Of a stretch of 64,000 nt of DNA, positions 16,341-24,751 are shown piece after piece. Numbering within the stretch: the first letter of the stretch is position 1; every line of letters begins with the position of its first letter. This DNA comes from Lentzea aerocolonigenes (GTDB taxonomy: Bacteria; Actinomycetota; Actinomycetes; Mycobacteriales; Pseudonocardiaceae), in contig NZ_BBOJ01000020.1 of NCBI RefSeq assembly GCF_000974445.1, positions 62,001 through 126,000 on the forward strand, in the 5' to 3' direction. The position numbers were made by a program, and so were the translations under genes. Below the pieces are notes generated by a model. That model made no database searches and was not told the origin of the DNA. It saw nothing but the letters and a program-made list of their open reading frames with translations.

Positions 16341-16385
16341 CCCCCTCGTCCATGGTCTGGAGTTAGACCTTAGCGGACGAGGGGG
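16341..16385 (-). terminator. hairpin between rnj and atpB, overlapping the atpB ribosome binding site
   Basis: CCCCCTCGTCC (16341-16351) and GGACGAGGGGG (16375-16385) form an 11-bp stem with an inner GGTCT/AGACC pair. In the minus-strand RNA it follows the rnj stop, so it can terminate rnj transcripts. The downstream arm contains the GAGGGGG that lies 7 bases before the atpB ATG, so the same stem can mask the atpB ribosome binding site. No clear T run follows. Confidence 0.6.
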
Positions 16386-16409
16386 ACGCAGATCACAGCA
16401 GGGTCACGT

Positions 16410-18089
16410 TCAGACCGGAATGACCGTCGGCACGATCATCGGCCGGCGCCGGTACGTCTCCGCCACCCAGCGCCCGACAACGCGCCGCACGGCCTGGGCG
16501 ACCCGGTGCGTGTCCGTGATCCCCTCCGCCTCGGTCCGCGCCAGCTCCATCTCCACCAGCGGCACGACCTGGTCGAGCGCCTTGGGGTCGTCGGAGAACC
16601 CGCGCCCGGAGATCGTCGGCGCCGTGACGGCACGCCCGGTCGTGGTGTCGATGGCGACGGAGATCGAGATGAAACCGCCCTCGCCCAGCACCAGACGATC
16701 GGACAAAGTGGACTCACCGACGTCGCCGACCGACAGGCCGTCGACGTAGACGTGGCCCACCACAACGCGTCCGGACACCGCGGCCTTGCCGTCGACCAGG
16801 TCGACGACGACGCCGTCCTCGGCGATCACCACGTGGTCCTCGGCGACACCGGTGGCGACGGCCAGCGCGGCGTTCGCGCGGAGGTGGCGCCACTCGCCGT
16901 GCACCGGCATGACGTTCGACGGGCGAACAGCGTTGTACAGGAACAGGAGTTCGCCGGCCGGTGAGTGGCCGGAGACGTGGACCTTGGCGTTGCCCTGGTG
17001 CACCACGGTCGCGCCGAGCTTGGCGAGACCGTTGACCACGTTGAAGACCGCGTTCTCGTTGCCGGGGATCAGCGACGACGCGAGGATCACCGTGTCGCCT
17101 TCGCGGATCGAGATCTGCCGGTGGTCGCCGCGGGCCATGCGCGACAACGCCGACAGCGGCTCGCCCTGCGACCCGGTGGAGACGAAGATGACCTCGTCCT
17201 CCTCCATCCGCATCGCCACGTCGAGGTCGACGAACAGCCCGTCCGGCACGTTCAGGAAGCCCAGCTCGGCCGCGATGCCCATGTTGCGGACCATCGAGCG
17301 GCCGACGAACGCGATCTTCCGCTTGTACTGGACCGCGACGTCCAGCACCTGCTGCACGCGGTGCACGTGCGAGGCGAAGCAGGCGACGATGACCCGCTGG
17401 CGCGCCTTGCGGATCACGTTCTCCAGCACCGGGCCGATCTCGCGCTCCGGCACCACGAAACCGGGCACCTCGGCGTTGGTCGAGTCGACCAGGAACAGGT
17501 CCACGCCCTCGTCGCCCAGGCGGGAGAACCCGGCCAGGTCGGTGAGGCGGCCGTCCAGCGGCAGCTGGTCCAGCTTGATGTCACCGGTGTGCAGCACGAG
17601 CCCGGCCGCCGTGCGGATCGCGATGGCGAGCGCGTCCGGAATGGAGTGGTTGACGGCGAAGAACTCCAGCTCGAACGGCCCGTAGGTCGCGCGCTGGCCT
17701 TCCTTCACCTCCACCAGCTTCGGCGTCTGGCGGTGCTCGCGGCACTTGGCGGCGAGCAGTGCCAGCGTGAAGCGGGAGCCCACGACCGGCACGTCGGGAC
17801 GCAGCTTGAGCAGGAACGGGACCGCGCCGATGTGGTCCTCGTGGCCGTGCGTCAGGACGATGGCGTCGATGTCGTCGAGCCGGTCCTCGATGGCGCGGAA
17901 GTCGGGCAGGATCAGGTCCACGCCCGGTTGGTCGTCTTCGGGGAAAAGAACGCCGCAGTCGACCACGAGCAGCCGGCCGGCGTGCTCGAAGACGGTCATG
18001 TTGCGGCCGACCTCGCCGATTCCGCCGAGTGCGACGACCCGCAGGCCGCCTTCCGGCAGGGCGGGCGGCAATTCGGTCGATTGGGTCAC
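16410..18089 (-). CDS. rnj: ribonuclease J
   Basis: Beta-CASP metallo-beta-lactamase RNase of 559 residues with endonuclease and 5'-3' exonuclease activity in RNA decay and rRNA processing. Visible motifs are GGIGEVGRNMTVFE at the start, the zinc motif HGHEDHIGA at about 80-88, HTGDIKLD, the beta-CASP region VIVACFASHVHRVQQ and PVHGEWRHL near the end. Length fits actinobacterial RNase J. It starts with a 4-base ATGA overlap on dapA, a common actinobacterial pair. Confidence 0.95.
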   Translation of the reverse strand: MTQSTELPPALPEGGLRVVALGGIGEVGRNMTVFEHAGRLLVVDCGVLFPEDDQPGVDLILPDFRAIEDRLDDIDAIVLTHGHEDHIGAVPFLLKLRPDVPVVGSRFTLALLAAKCREHRQTPKLVEVKEGQRATYGPFELEFFAVNHSIPDALAIAIRTAAGLVLHTGDIKLDQLPLDGRLTDLAGFSRLGDEGVDLFLVDSTNAEVPGFVVPEREIGPVLENVIRKARQRVIVACFASHVHRVQQVLDVAVQYKRKIAFVGRSMVRNMGIAAELGFLNVPDGLFVDLDVAMRMEEDEVIFVSTGSQGEPLSALSRMARGDHRQISIREGDTVILASSLIPGNENAVFNVVNGLAKLGATVVHQGNAKVHVSGHSPAGELLFLYNAVRPSNVMPVHGEWRHLRANAALAVATGVAEDHVVIAEDGVVVDLVDGKAAVSGRVVVGHVYVDGLSVGDVGESTLSDRLVLGEGGFISISVAIDTTTGRAVTAPTISGRGFSDDPKALDQVVPLVEMELARTEAEGITDTHRVAQAVRRVVGRWVAETYRRRPMIVPTVIPV

Positions 18090-18982
18090 GCGTTTACTCC
18101 CAGTTCGGCCGCGATGGCCTCGATGTCCTCGGCCGCGGCCGGCACCAGCGGCAGACGCGGGTCACCCACGTCCAGTCCGCGCAGGCGCAGCGCAGCCTTC
18201 GTGTACGTCACGCCGGGGACCCGGCGGAAGGGTCGCAGCAGCGGCAGCAGCGACTCGTGGATTTCTTTCGCCCGGGCCACGTCCCCGGCTTCGTACGCGT
18301 CGACGAGATCCCGCAGCCGGTCCGCCGCGAGGTGACCGATGACGCTCACGAACCCGACGGCGCCCACGGACAGCCACGGCAGGTTCAGCGGGTCGTCGCC
18401 CGAGTAGTAGGCGAGATCGGTCGAAGCGATCACCCGGCTGCCCGCGTGCAGGTCGCCCTTCGCGTCCTTCACGGCGAGGATCCGCGGGTGTTCCGCCAGG
18501 CGCAGGAGCGTGTCGACCTCGATCGGCACGACGGCGCGCGGCGGGATGTCGTAGAGCATCACCGGCAGCTCCGACGCGTCGGCGACGGCGGTGAAGTGCG
18601 CGAGCAGGCCCTCCTGCGGCGGCCGCGAGTAGTAGGGCGTCACGACCAGTGCGCCGTGCGCGCCCGCCTTCTCGGCCTGCTGCACCAGGTGGATGCTGTG
18701 TGCGGTGTCATAGGTGCCCGCGCCGGCGACGACGGTCGCCCGGTCGCCCACCGCCTCGACGACGGCCGTGATCAGTGCGGCCTTCTCGCGGTCGGTCGTC
18801 GTCGGGCTCTCGCCGGTCGTGCCGTTCACGACCAGCCCGTCGTTGCCCAGGTCCACCAGGTGTTTCGCCAGCTCCTGCGCCTTGGGCAGGTCGATCTCGC
18901 CGCGCGAGTCGAACGGCGTGACCATGGCGGTGAGAACGCGGCCGAACGGGCGGTTCGGCCCTGCGTAGGGGCTTGCAGGCAT
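18086..18982 (-). CDS. dapA: 4-hydroxy-tetrahydrodipicolinate synthase
   Basis: Lysine/diaminopimelate pathway enzyme of 298 residues condensing pyruvate with aspartate semialdehyde. A class I aldolase TIM barrel with VNGTTGESPTT (substrate loop), VVTPYYSRP (catalytic tyrosine) and ILAVKDAKGDL (Schiff-base lysine). The ATG is followed by a typical N-terminus. It lies 19 bases after the DinB-type gene and overlaps rnj by 4 bases, so it is part of one minus-strand unit. Confidence 0.95.
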   Translation of the reverse strand: MPASPYAGPNRPFGRVLTAMVTPFDSRGEIDLPKAQELAKHLVDLGNDGLVVNGTTGESPTTTDREKAALITAVVEAVGDRATVVAGAGTYDTAHSIHLVQQAEKAGAHGALVVTPYYSRPPQEGLLAHFTAVADASELPVMLYDIPPRAVVPIEVDTLLRLAEHPRILAVKDAKGDLHAGSRVIASTDLAYYSGDDPLNLPWLSVGAVGFVSVIGHLAADRLRDLVDAYEAGDVARAKEIHESLLPLLRPFRRVPGVTYTKAALRLRGLDVGDPRLPLVPAAAEDIEAIAAELGVNA

Positions 18983-19001
18983 GCGCAGAAACTACCCGAG
19001 T

Positions 19002-19613
19002 TCAGACACTTCGGTTCAACGACCGCACGCGTTCGACCGCGTCGGCGTCACCGCTGTACTCGACTCGGGCCTGATCGCGCCCGAACGCGAGCATCACCAG
19101 CTCCGACACCTCGCCCGTGATCACCACGCCGTTCGCACCGGGCTTGGCCACGATGTGCTCGCCATCAGGCCGTACCAGCGTCACGCCCACAGGCGACGAC
19201 TTGTACGTCATGCGCGCGGTGAACGGCAGCAGCTTCCACAGCACCTTCTCGCGACGAGCGTCGTACGGCCGTGGCTCCCAGTCCGACTGTGCGCGCCGCA
19301 CGTCCTCGTGGTGAACGAAGTACTCGCCCGTGTTCATCAGGTCGTCGACCGGCTGGATCCAGAACGGCGGTGTGCGCACCAGGTCGAGGAGCTCGCTCCA
19401 CGCCTTGTGCGTGTAGTCCTCCTGGACCTTCTCCGTCCACTTCGCGAACACCGGCAGCACGATGCCGGGCGCGGTGTCCGGGCGTCGCTCGCGGATCGCG
19501 AGGTGCGCGGCGAGGTCCTTGGTCAGCCAGGTGCCGCACAACGTGGGCGCGTCGGGGCCGAGCTCGGTCATGAGGTCGACGAGCGCCTTGCGCTCGTCGC
19601 GGGCGAGACCCAC
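19002..19613 (-). CDS. TIGR03085-type DinB-fold metal-binding protein
   Basis: Protein of 203 residues resembling the actinobacterial TIGR03085 family, related to mycothiol-dependent maleylpyruvate isomerase. The N-terminal four-helix bundle shows LCGTWLTKDLAAHLAIRERR, and a second metal-ligand region is TGEYFVHHEDVRRA. The C-terminal part has a small SCP-like domain with VTLVRPDGEHIVAKPGANGVVITGEVSEL. The GTG start is chosen because AGGAG lies 6-7 bases before it. A mycothiol-linked enzyme function is probable but the reaction is unknown. Confidence 0.72.
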   Translation of the reverse strand: MGLARDERKALVDLMTELGPDAPTLCGTWLTKDLAAHLAIRERRPDTAPGIVLPVFAKWTEKVQEDYTHKAWSELLDLVRTPPFWIQPVDDLMNTGEYFVHHEDVRRAQSDWEPRPYDARREKVLWKLLPFTARMTYKSSPVGVTLVRPDGEHIVAKPGANGVVITGEVSELVMLAFGRDQARVEYSGDADAVERVRSLNRSV

Positions 19614-19621
19614 ACCTACTC

Positions 19622-20035
19622 CTAGGGCTCGTTCGGCTTGTAGCAGCCGGTGAAACCGTCCGGCTTCGCGGACTTGTCCGCCAGCAGCTTGACCACCTGG
19701 TCGCGGTTCAGGTTCTCCGGGTAGCCGGGCCAGTCCGGTTCCTGTCCGTTGACGTGCAGTTCGTCCAACCAGTATCCCGACTGACCGGAGGTCTTGGCGA
19801 ACTCCAGGTCGCAGCCCTTGACCCGCACGACGACCTCGATGGTCTTCTCCGAGGACTTGACCGTGCGCTTGCCGATCTTCTTGGACTTCTTCGACGTCTC
19901 CGTGCTGGCCGGGCCGGGGTTGGTGAAGCCGGCGGCCTTCAGCTCGGAGACGAACTTGTCCTCGTTGCTCGCGCACGCCGACATGGCCGCCGCGCAGCCC
20001 AGCACCAGCAGAGCCGAGCCGATCCTTCTCTTCAC
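19622..20035 (-). CDS. small secreted lipoprotein
   Basis: Predicted lipoprotein of 137 residues. The start KRRIGSALLVLGCAAAMSAC carries a signal with lipobox MSAC. The mature part is Lys-rich (SKKSKKIGKRTVK), contains two further cysteines, and ends CYKPNEP. No known domain is recognised. The GTG start is 2 bases after the kinase stop, so it is translationally coupled to the Ser/Thr kinase and may act with its extracellular domain. Function unknown. Confidence 0.65.
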   Translation of the reverse strand: MKRRIGSALLVLGCAAAMSACASNEDKFVSELKAAGFTNPGPASTETSKKSKKIGKRTVKSSEKTIEVVVRVKGCDLEFAKTSGQSGYWLDELHVNGQEPDWPGYPENLNRDQVVKLLADKSAKPDGFTGCYKPNEP

Positions 20036-20037
20036 CG

Positions 20038-21477
20038 TCAGTTGTCCTTCTTCGCGCTGATGGTGCTGTTCAGCTGGCTGCCGTCCTTCTTGGCCGCCAC
20101 GCAGTAGATGCGGCGTTCCGCGCTGTCGTTCTTGTCCTTCTTCCACGCCGTCTCGGTGGGGATCAGCGTGGTGAGCTTGAGCTTCCCGCCCTCCTTGACC
20201 CACTGCGACTTCAGCGTCAGCTCACAGCGCGCGACACCGAGGTTCGTCAGCGCCTCGACGCCGGGGTAGGTCGAGTCGGGCAGGCTCGAGTTCACCGGCA
20301 GCGTCTCGACGACGTCGAACACCTCGAAGTCGTGCGGCTTGTCGCAGTCCTCGCGGGTGTCCGAGTCGAGCTGCTTGGTCGGCGCGACCGCGCCGTTCCC
20401 GCAGACGTTCTCGGAGAGCCCGAAGACCGGGACCTCACCACCCTCGCCGTAGGTCAGCGTGTTGCTGCTGCCGCCACCCGGCGCCGTGAACCAGCTGTGC
20501 GCGTAGATGCCGCCGGTGAACGCGGCCGCCGCGATGGCGACCACACCGACGATCGCGAGGATGCGGTTGCGCTTCTTCTTCGCGGGGTCGACGGGCGCGT
20601 TCTGCTGGTACTGCTGCGTGGCCTGCGGCGGGATCCCGGTGGGCGGCGTCGGCTGGTTGCCGATGCTGGCGAGCATCGCGCGGGCCTGCGGGCCGGACAG
20701 CCGGGCGTTCGGGTCGGCGATCAGCAGACCGGTGATCACGGCGCCGAGCACGCCGGTGGCCCGTGTCAGGCGCGGGGTCTCGCTCATGATCGCGTGCAGC
20801 GTCGAGGCCGTGGACGAGCGCTCGAACGGGCTCCAGCCCTCGACGGCGTAGCAGAGCGTCGCACCGAGCGCCCACAGGTCCGACGCGGGACTGGCCTCGT
20901 GGCCGTGGATGCGTTCCGGCGCCATGTACGCGGGCGAACCGATGAGGCTGCCGCTGGTCGTCAGGCGCGGGTCGTCGACGGCCTGCGCGATGCCGAAGTC
21001 GGTGAGCTTGAGCTTGCCGTCCGGGCGGACCATCAGGTTGCCGGGCTTGACGTCGCGGTGCACGATCCCCGCCGCGTGCGCGGTCTCCAGCGCGGACAAG
21101 GCCTGCAGCGCGATCGACACGACCTGGTTCGGCGGCATCGGGCCGTGGGCGCTGATCAACGTCGACAGCGTCGCCGCCTCGACCAGCTCCATGACGATGT
21201 ACGTCGTGCCGTTCTCGTTGATGGCGTCGTAGACGGTCACGATGCCGGGGTCGTTGAGCTTGCCCGCGGTGCGCGCCTCACGCAGAGCGCGCTCTTCGAG
21301 CACACGGCGTTCCTCGTGCGCGATGCCGTCTGGCAGGTGCAGTTCCTTGATCGCGACGAACCGTCCGATGTGGCGGTCCTGCGCACGCCACACGATGCCC
21401 ATGCCACCGCGGCCGAGCTCGGCCACCAGGGCGTACCTGCCGGCGATGACGCGCGGTTCGACTGCCTGTCCGTGCAA
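20038..21477 (-). CDS. PknB-type Ser/Thr protein kinase with extracellular septum-formation-like domain
   Basis: Transmembrane kinase of 479 residues. The kinase domain covers about residues 12-265, with glycine loop LGRGGMGIVW, the VAIKEL lysine, catalytic HRDVKPGNLMV, DFG, and APE as MAPERI. A Gln/Pro-rich linker leads to one membrane helix (RILAIVGVVAIAAAAFTGGI) and an extracellular part with four cysteines and CDKPHDFEVF, which resembles Septum_form domains. The TTG start at 21477 is chosen because AGGAG lies 8 bases before it and homology begins soon after. It heads a unit with the lipoprotein gene. Confidence 0.88.
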   Translation of the reverse strand: MHGQAVEPRVIAGRYALVAELGRGGMGIVWRAQDRHIGRFVAIKELHLPDGIAHEERRVLEERALREARTAGKLNDPGIVTVYDAINENGTTYIVMELVEAATLSTLISAHGPMPPNQVVSIALQALSALETAHAAGIVHRDVKPGNLMVRPDGKLKLTDFGIAQAVDDPRLTTSGSLIGSPAYMAPERIHGHEASPASDLWALGATLCYAVEGWSPFERSSTASTLHAIMSETPRLTRATGVLGAVITGLLIADPNARLSGPQARAMLASIGNQPTPPTGIPPQATQQYQQNAPVDPAKKKRNRILAIVGVVAIAAAAFTGGIYAHSWFTAPGGGSSNTLTYGEGGEVPVFGLSENVCGNGAVAPTKQLDSDTREDCDKPHDFEVFDVVETLPVNSSLPDSTYPGVEALTNLGVARCELTLKSQWVKEGGKLKLTTLIPTETAWKKDKNDSAERRIYCVAAKKDGSQLNSTISAKKDN

Positions 21478-21548
21478 CGTGGCGCTCCTACAACGATGAG
21501 CCGGGGGCGTTGACGGTACTTCAGACCCGCCACACGGAGGATCGGTTC

Positions 21549-21950
21549 CTACGCTTCCGGTGCTACAACCAGTTCGTGACCTGCGGCACGCAACGCCAGC
21601 ACGGCGCGGCCGAGGTCCGTGTGCTTCACGAGCAGGTGGTCCGTGTCGTATGTGGACACCGCGAACAGGGAGACGCCGGCGGCCGCGAGTTCGCCCGCCA
21701 GGGCGGCCATGATGCCGGTGAGGGTGAACTCCAGCGGGCCGCGCACGGTGAGCAGCCGCCAGCCCTCTTCCGCGTTGTCCACAGGCATCTCGAACGACGA
21801 GGGCGCGATGATCGACATCTCGTCCGGGGTCCTGGTCACCGACACCAGCACGTCGGTCAGGTCGAGCAGCCCGGCGGGGACTCGGGCGTCCGCCGCCAGG
21901 CGCGTGACCGTGTACTCGCCAGGGCGGACGTCCACGATGAGCCGCTTCAT
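21549..21950 (-). CDS. ACT-domain protein (CASTOR-like)
   Basis: Protein of 133 residues with two ACT-like halves, of the DUF3619/CASTOR type. The first half contains SVTRTPDEMSIIAPSS and the second LTGIMAALAGELAAAGVSLFAVSTYDTDHLLVK. ACT domains bind amino acids or other small ligands; which one is unknown. It follows thyX with a 5-base gap and probably shares its promoter. Confidence 0.72.
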   Translation of the reverse strand: MKRLIVDVRPGEYTVTRLAADARVPAGLLDLTDVLVSVTRTPDEMSIIAPSSFEMPVDNAEEGWRLLTVRGPLEFTLTGIMAALAGELAAAGVSLFAVSTYDTDHLLVKHTDLGRAVLALRAAGHELVVAPEA

Positions 21951-21955
21951 GGGCG

Positions 21956-22660
21956 TCAGCCTTCAACCACCAGTGGGCTCGAAGCAACTTCTGTGCCGTC
22001 CGGGAGTGTCGAGATCACGAAGTCCGCGAACGCGTTCGGCGCGGCCTTGATCAGTTCCCGCAGGCAGGCGACCGCGAGCTCGCGCAGTTCGACGTTGATG
22101 TGCTCCGTCGCGCGCATCGCGATGAAGTGCCGCCACGAGCGGTAGTTGCCCGTGACGACGATCTCGGTGCCCGTGGCGTTGGGCAGCACGGACCGTGCGA
22201 TCTGTCGCGCGCGTCGGCCGTTCACGGTCTTTTCGAGGCTCTGCACCAAGTCCTCGTACGCCCGCAGGCTCGCCTCGGTCGCGGCGACGAACCGCGCGTG
22301 CAGCTCCGGGTCCTTCGCGATCAGCTCGGGCTCGACGACGTCGGTCGGGTCGGTGCGCTGGGAGAGCTGCGAGTACGAGAAGAGCCGGTGCCGCACCAGC
22401 TCGTGGGTGAGCGAACGCGGCAGCTCGGTCAGGTAGAGCGTGGCACTGGCGTGCTCGAACGCCGCGAGGTGGCCGACGTCGAGCAGGTGGTGCAGGAACG
22501 TCGCGTTGGTGTTCGTCAGCGGGTTCGAGCGGTCCCACGACTGGTAGCAGGCGCGGCCGGCGAACTCGACCAGCGCCGCGCCGCCGTCCGCGTCGGTCGT
22601 CCACGGCACGTCGTCCGGCGGGATGAACTCGGTTTTCGCCACCAAGCGCACTCTCGGCAT
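21956..22660 (-). CDS. thyX: flavin-dependent thymidylate synthase
   Basis: ThyX of 234 residues making dTMP from dUMP with FAD and methylene-tetrahydrofolate. The signature RHRLFSYSQLSQR (family RHRxxSxSxxSxR) is intact. FEHASATLYLTELPRSLTHELVRHR fits the FAD/folate region, and NYRSWRHFIAMRATEHINVELREL the C-terminal active-site helices. The neighbourhood with dapA and rnj is common in actinobacteria, though dapB lies elsewhere here. Divergent from the RHH gene. Confidence 0.95.
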   Translation of the reverse strand: MPRVRLVAKTEFIPPDDVPWTTDADGGAALVEFAGRACYQSWDRSNPLTNTNATFLHHLLDVGHLAAFEHASATLYLTELPRSLTHELVRHRLFSYSQLSQRTDPTDVVEPELIAKDPELHARFVAATEASLRAYEDLVQSLEKTVNGRRARQIARSVLPNATGTEIVVTGNYRSWRHFIAMRATEHINVELRELAVACLRELIKAAPNAFADFVISTLPDGTEVASSPLVVEG

Positions 22661-22693
22661 GGCCCGGACACTAGTCCTGATGTCAGGCGGTGG

Positions 22694-22722
22694 TTGCGCG
22701 ACGCCAGATGTGACGTCATAGT
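22694..22722 (+). promoter_or_regulatory. predicted leaderless promoter of the RHH/DUF4097 operon
   Basis: TTGCGC (22694-22699) and CATAGT (22717-22722) are spaced by 17 bases. The expected start point falls at the ATG at 22729, and no ribosome binding site precedes it, so the mRNA is probably leaderless. A small dyad TGACGTCA (22711-22718) overlaps the -10 box and might bind a regulator. Confidence 0.5.
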
Positions 22723-22728
22723 GGTGTC

Positions 22729-23244
22729 ATGGATCTGTCGCCGTACATCGCGTCACTGCGCGAGGACCTGGCGACGGCCGCATCAGCGGGGGACGAGAAC
22801 ACCCGTCGAACGGCCGCCGCGTTGTCCGCAGCGCTTGAGCCAGCCGCGCGACTGGCAATCATGAACGCACTGTCGGACCTGGCCGCGGAGGTCACCGCCT
22901 CCCTGGAAGGCCAGGTCGTGGAGGTTCGCCTGGCGGGCCGCGACGTCCAGGTGGTCGTCACGGGGTCGGTGGAACCGGAGCCGGAGCCCGGCCCGCGTCA
23001 GGACGTGCCGAACTTTGGCGCAGGTGACGCCACGGGTGACATCAGCCGCATCACCCTGCGCATGATCAACGAGCTCAAGTCGAAGGCCGAGGCCGCCGCC
23101 GCGGCCCAGGGCGTGTCGCTGAACTCGTTCATCCAGCAGGCCGTGGGCGGCGCGGTGCACGGCAAGCACAAGCATCACGGACACAAGGGGTGGCAGGGCA
23201 ACACGGGCTCCGGCTCGCGTGTCCGCGGATGGGTGCAGGGGTGA
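22729..23244 (+). CDS. HicB-like ribbon-helix-helix protein
   Basis: Protein of 171 residues. The N-terminal 80 residues are helical with a strand pair (GQVVEVRLAGRDVQVVVTGS). Residues about 105-140 form an Arc/HicB-type ribbon-helix-helix (DISRITLRMINELKSKAEAAA followed by QGVSLNSFIQQAV). The tail is His/Lys/Gly-rich. Such proteins bind DNA as dimers and often regulate their own operon. It is coupled to the DUF4097 gene by a GTGA overlap. No HicA toxin is adjacent, so a classical toxin-antitoxin pair is not supported. Confidence 0.7.
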   Translation: MDLSPYIASLREDLATAASAGDENTRRTAAALSAALEPAARLAIMNALSDLAAEVTASLEGQVVEVRLAGRDVQVVVTGSVEPEPEPGPRQDVPNFGAGDATGDISRITLRMINELKSKAEAAAAAQGVSLNSFIQQAVGGAVHGKHKHHGHKGWQGNTGSGSRVRGWVQG

Positions 23245-24149
23245 GCGGGATGACCGAGGAAACCGAACCGACAGGCGTGGTGCGTCAGCAGAGCTTCGAG
23301 TTCGCGGGGATCGCCGAGATCGACATCTCGCTGCTCAGCGGCCGGGTGCAGGTGCACCTGGTCGACGAGCCGGGCGTGCACGTCGAGGTCCGGCACGACC
23401 CGACCGCGGGCAACTCGTGGACCGAGGGACTGTCGAGCGTGCTCAGCTGGGTCAGCGGCCAGTTCGGCCCCGACAAGACCGCTCCGGTCGCCGGTCCCGA
23501 GGAGGCCGTGCGCGAGGCACGCGTCGAGCTGCTGGGCAACCGTTTGCGCATCGAGTCGTCGAAAGCGCTGCCGTTGCGCGCCGTGCCGCTGTCGGTGGTG
23601 GTGACGGCGCCGGTCGGGTCGCACGTGTCGTCACGGACCGGCGCCGCCGACGTGAGCGTCACGGGCGGAGCGGGCCGGCTCGACCTCAACACCGGCACGG
23701 GCAGCGTGTCCGCCGACAGGGCGACCGGCGAGGCCAAGGTCAACTCGGGCGCGGGCACCGTCCGGCTCGGCACGATGCTCTCCTCGCTGAAGGCCAAGAC
23801 GGGCAGCGGTGACGTCGAGGTGTCGTCCGTGGGCGGCACGACGACGCTGATCACCGGAACCGGCGACGTGTGGCTGGGCGCGGTGCAGGGCAACGTCCAG
23901 GTCCGCACCGGCAGCGGCGACCTGACCGTCGCCGACGCCGCGTCCGGCGAGATCCAGCTCGGCACCGGGTCCGGCAACATCCGCGTCGGCATCCGCCAGG
24001 GCACGCTCGCGCGCATCGACCTCGTGTCGACGTCCGGCAACGCCCGCAGCGACTTCGAGGTCTCCTCGCAACCGCTGGGAGACGCCTCTCTCACCGTCAC
24101 AGGCCGCACGGGCAGCGGCAACGCCCTCGTAACCGCCGCCGCAAACTGA
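23241..24149 (+). CDS. DUF4097 beta-solenoid protein
   Basis: Protein of about 302 residues belonging to DUF4097 (adhesin-like beta-strand repeat). From about residue 125 on it is a run of short glycine-rich strands with a TGSGDV-like period (SSRTGAADVSV, TGTGSVSADRATG, TGSGDVEVSSVGG, TGTGDVWLGAVQG, TGSGDLTVADAASG, TGSGNIRVG), as in a right-handed beta helix. No signal peptide is seen, so a cytoplasmic scaffold is more likely than a surface adhesin. GTG 23241 overlaps the upstream stop; ATG 23250 is the alternative start. Function unknown. Confidence 0.72.
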   Translation: MSGMTEETEPTGVVRQQSFEFAGIAEIDISLLSGRVQVHLVDEPGVHVEVRHDPTAGNSWTEGLSSVLSWVSGQFGPDKTAPVAGPEEAVREARVELLGNRLRIESSKALPLRAVPLSVVVTAPVGSHVSSRTGAADVSVTGGAGRLDLNTGTGSVSADRATGEAKVNSGAGTVRLGTMLSSLKAKTGSGDVEVSSVGGTTTLITGTGDVWLGAVQGNVQVRTGSGDLTVADAASGEIQLGTGSGNIRVGIRQGTLARIDLVSTSGNARSDFEVSSQPLGDASLTVTGRTGSGNALVTAAAN

Positions 24150-24171
24150 CCGGGGGGTCGGAAAAAAGGTT

Positions 24172-24219
24172 ACGCGGGAGCCCCGCGTACTCGTTTTGAA
24201 GTACGCAGGGCCCCCGCGT
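24172..24219. terminator. bidirectional terminator hairpin
   Basis: A 20-base arm (ACGCGGGAGCCCCGCGTACT) pairs with AGTACGCAGGGCCCCCGCGT with few mismatches around the loop CGTTTTGA. A-rich runs flank both sides (GAAAAAAGG before, CGAAAAAAG after), giving U runs on the minus strand and A runs on the plus strand. It lies between the converging DUF4097 and SUKH genes and is the clearest terminator structure of the window. Confidence 0.8.
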
Positions 24220-24238
24220 GCCGAAAAAAGCCGGGCTG

Positions 24239-24733
24239 TCAGGGCTCCTGGAACGGTTTGGAGCCGCCGGGGACGTCGTCCGGGAAGACCGGGCAGCGGA
24301 TCTCGCCGGTCAGGAACTTCCTGACGAAGCTCGAGAAGTTGCCTTCGTACGACCAGCTCTGCCGCAGGTCCGTGATCACGACGGTCCACTCGTCCGGTTC
24401 GCCGCGGGTGTACCAGAGGCAGTGGTCGCCGCCCAGCGTCGTGCCCCACGGCAGCAGACCCGGAACATCCGGATGCACCCGCAGTCCCGGCTGGCGTCTC
24501 AGCGCCCGCAGGATCTTCGGCGCCTGCGACATCCAGTTCATGAACGCGGCACGCGCGGTGGGGTGCAGGATCCGGACGTAACCGCCGACGATCAGCGGTG
24601 GATAGGCCTCGGCGAGGTGCACGTAGTCGGTCGGCAGGTCCGTGCCCGCCCGCGCCCTGACCGCGTCCCAGTCGACCGGGTCAGGACGCCTTTCTGGCGC
24701 TCCCAGCAGATCGATCCACTCGTCAGGCGGCAC
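24239..24733 (-). CDS. SMI1/KNR4 (SUKH) family protein
   Basis: Protein of 164 residues with the SUKH pattern: LPTDYVHLAEAYPPLIVGGYVRILHP near the start, LLPWGTTLGGDHCLWYTRG in the middle and SSFVRKFLTGEI near the end. SUKH proteins often serve as immunity proteins to secreted toxins, but many stand alone. No toxin gene is adjacent, so an immunity role is only a possibility. It starts 18 bases after the TetR gene ends. Confidence 0.75.
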   Translation of the reverse strand: MPPDEWIDLLGAPERRPDPVDWDAVRARAGTDLPTDYVHLAEAYPPLIVGGYVRILHPTARAAFMNWMSQAPKILRALRRQPGLRVHPDVPGLLPWGTTLGGDHCLWYTRGEPDEWTVVITDLRQSWSYEGNFSSFVRKFLTGEIRCPVFPDDVPGGSKPFQEP

Positions 24734-24751
24734 CGCTCACCTCCGTGACCC

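Noticed and set aside
22729..24149. HicAB toxin-antitoxin system
   Set aside because: Only the RHH part resembles HicB; the partner is a DUF4097 beta-solenoid protein, not a HicA toxin.
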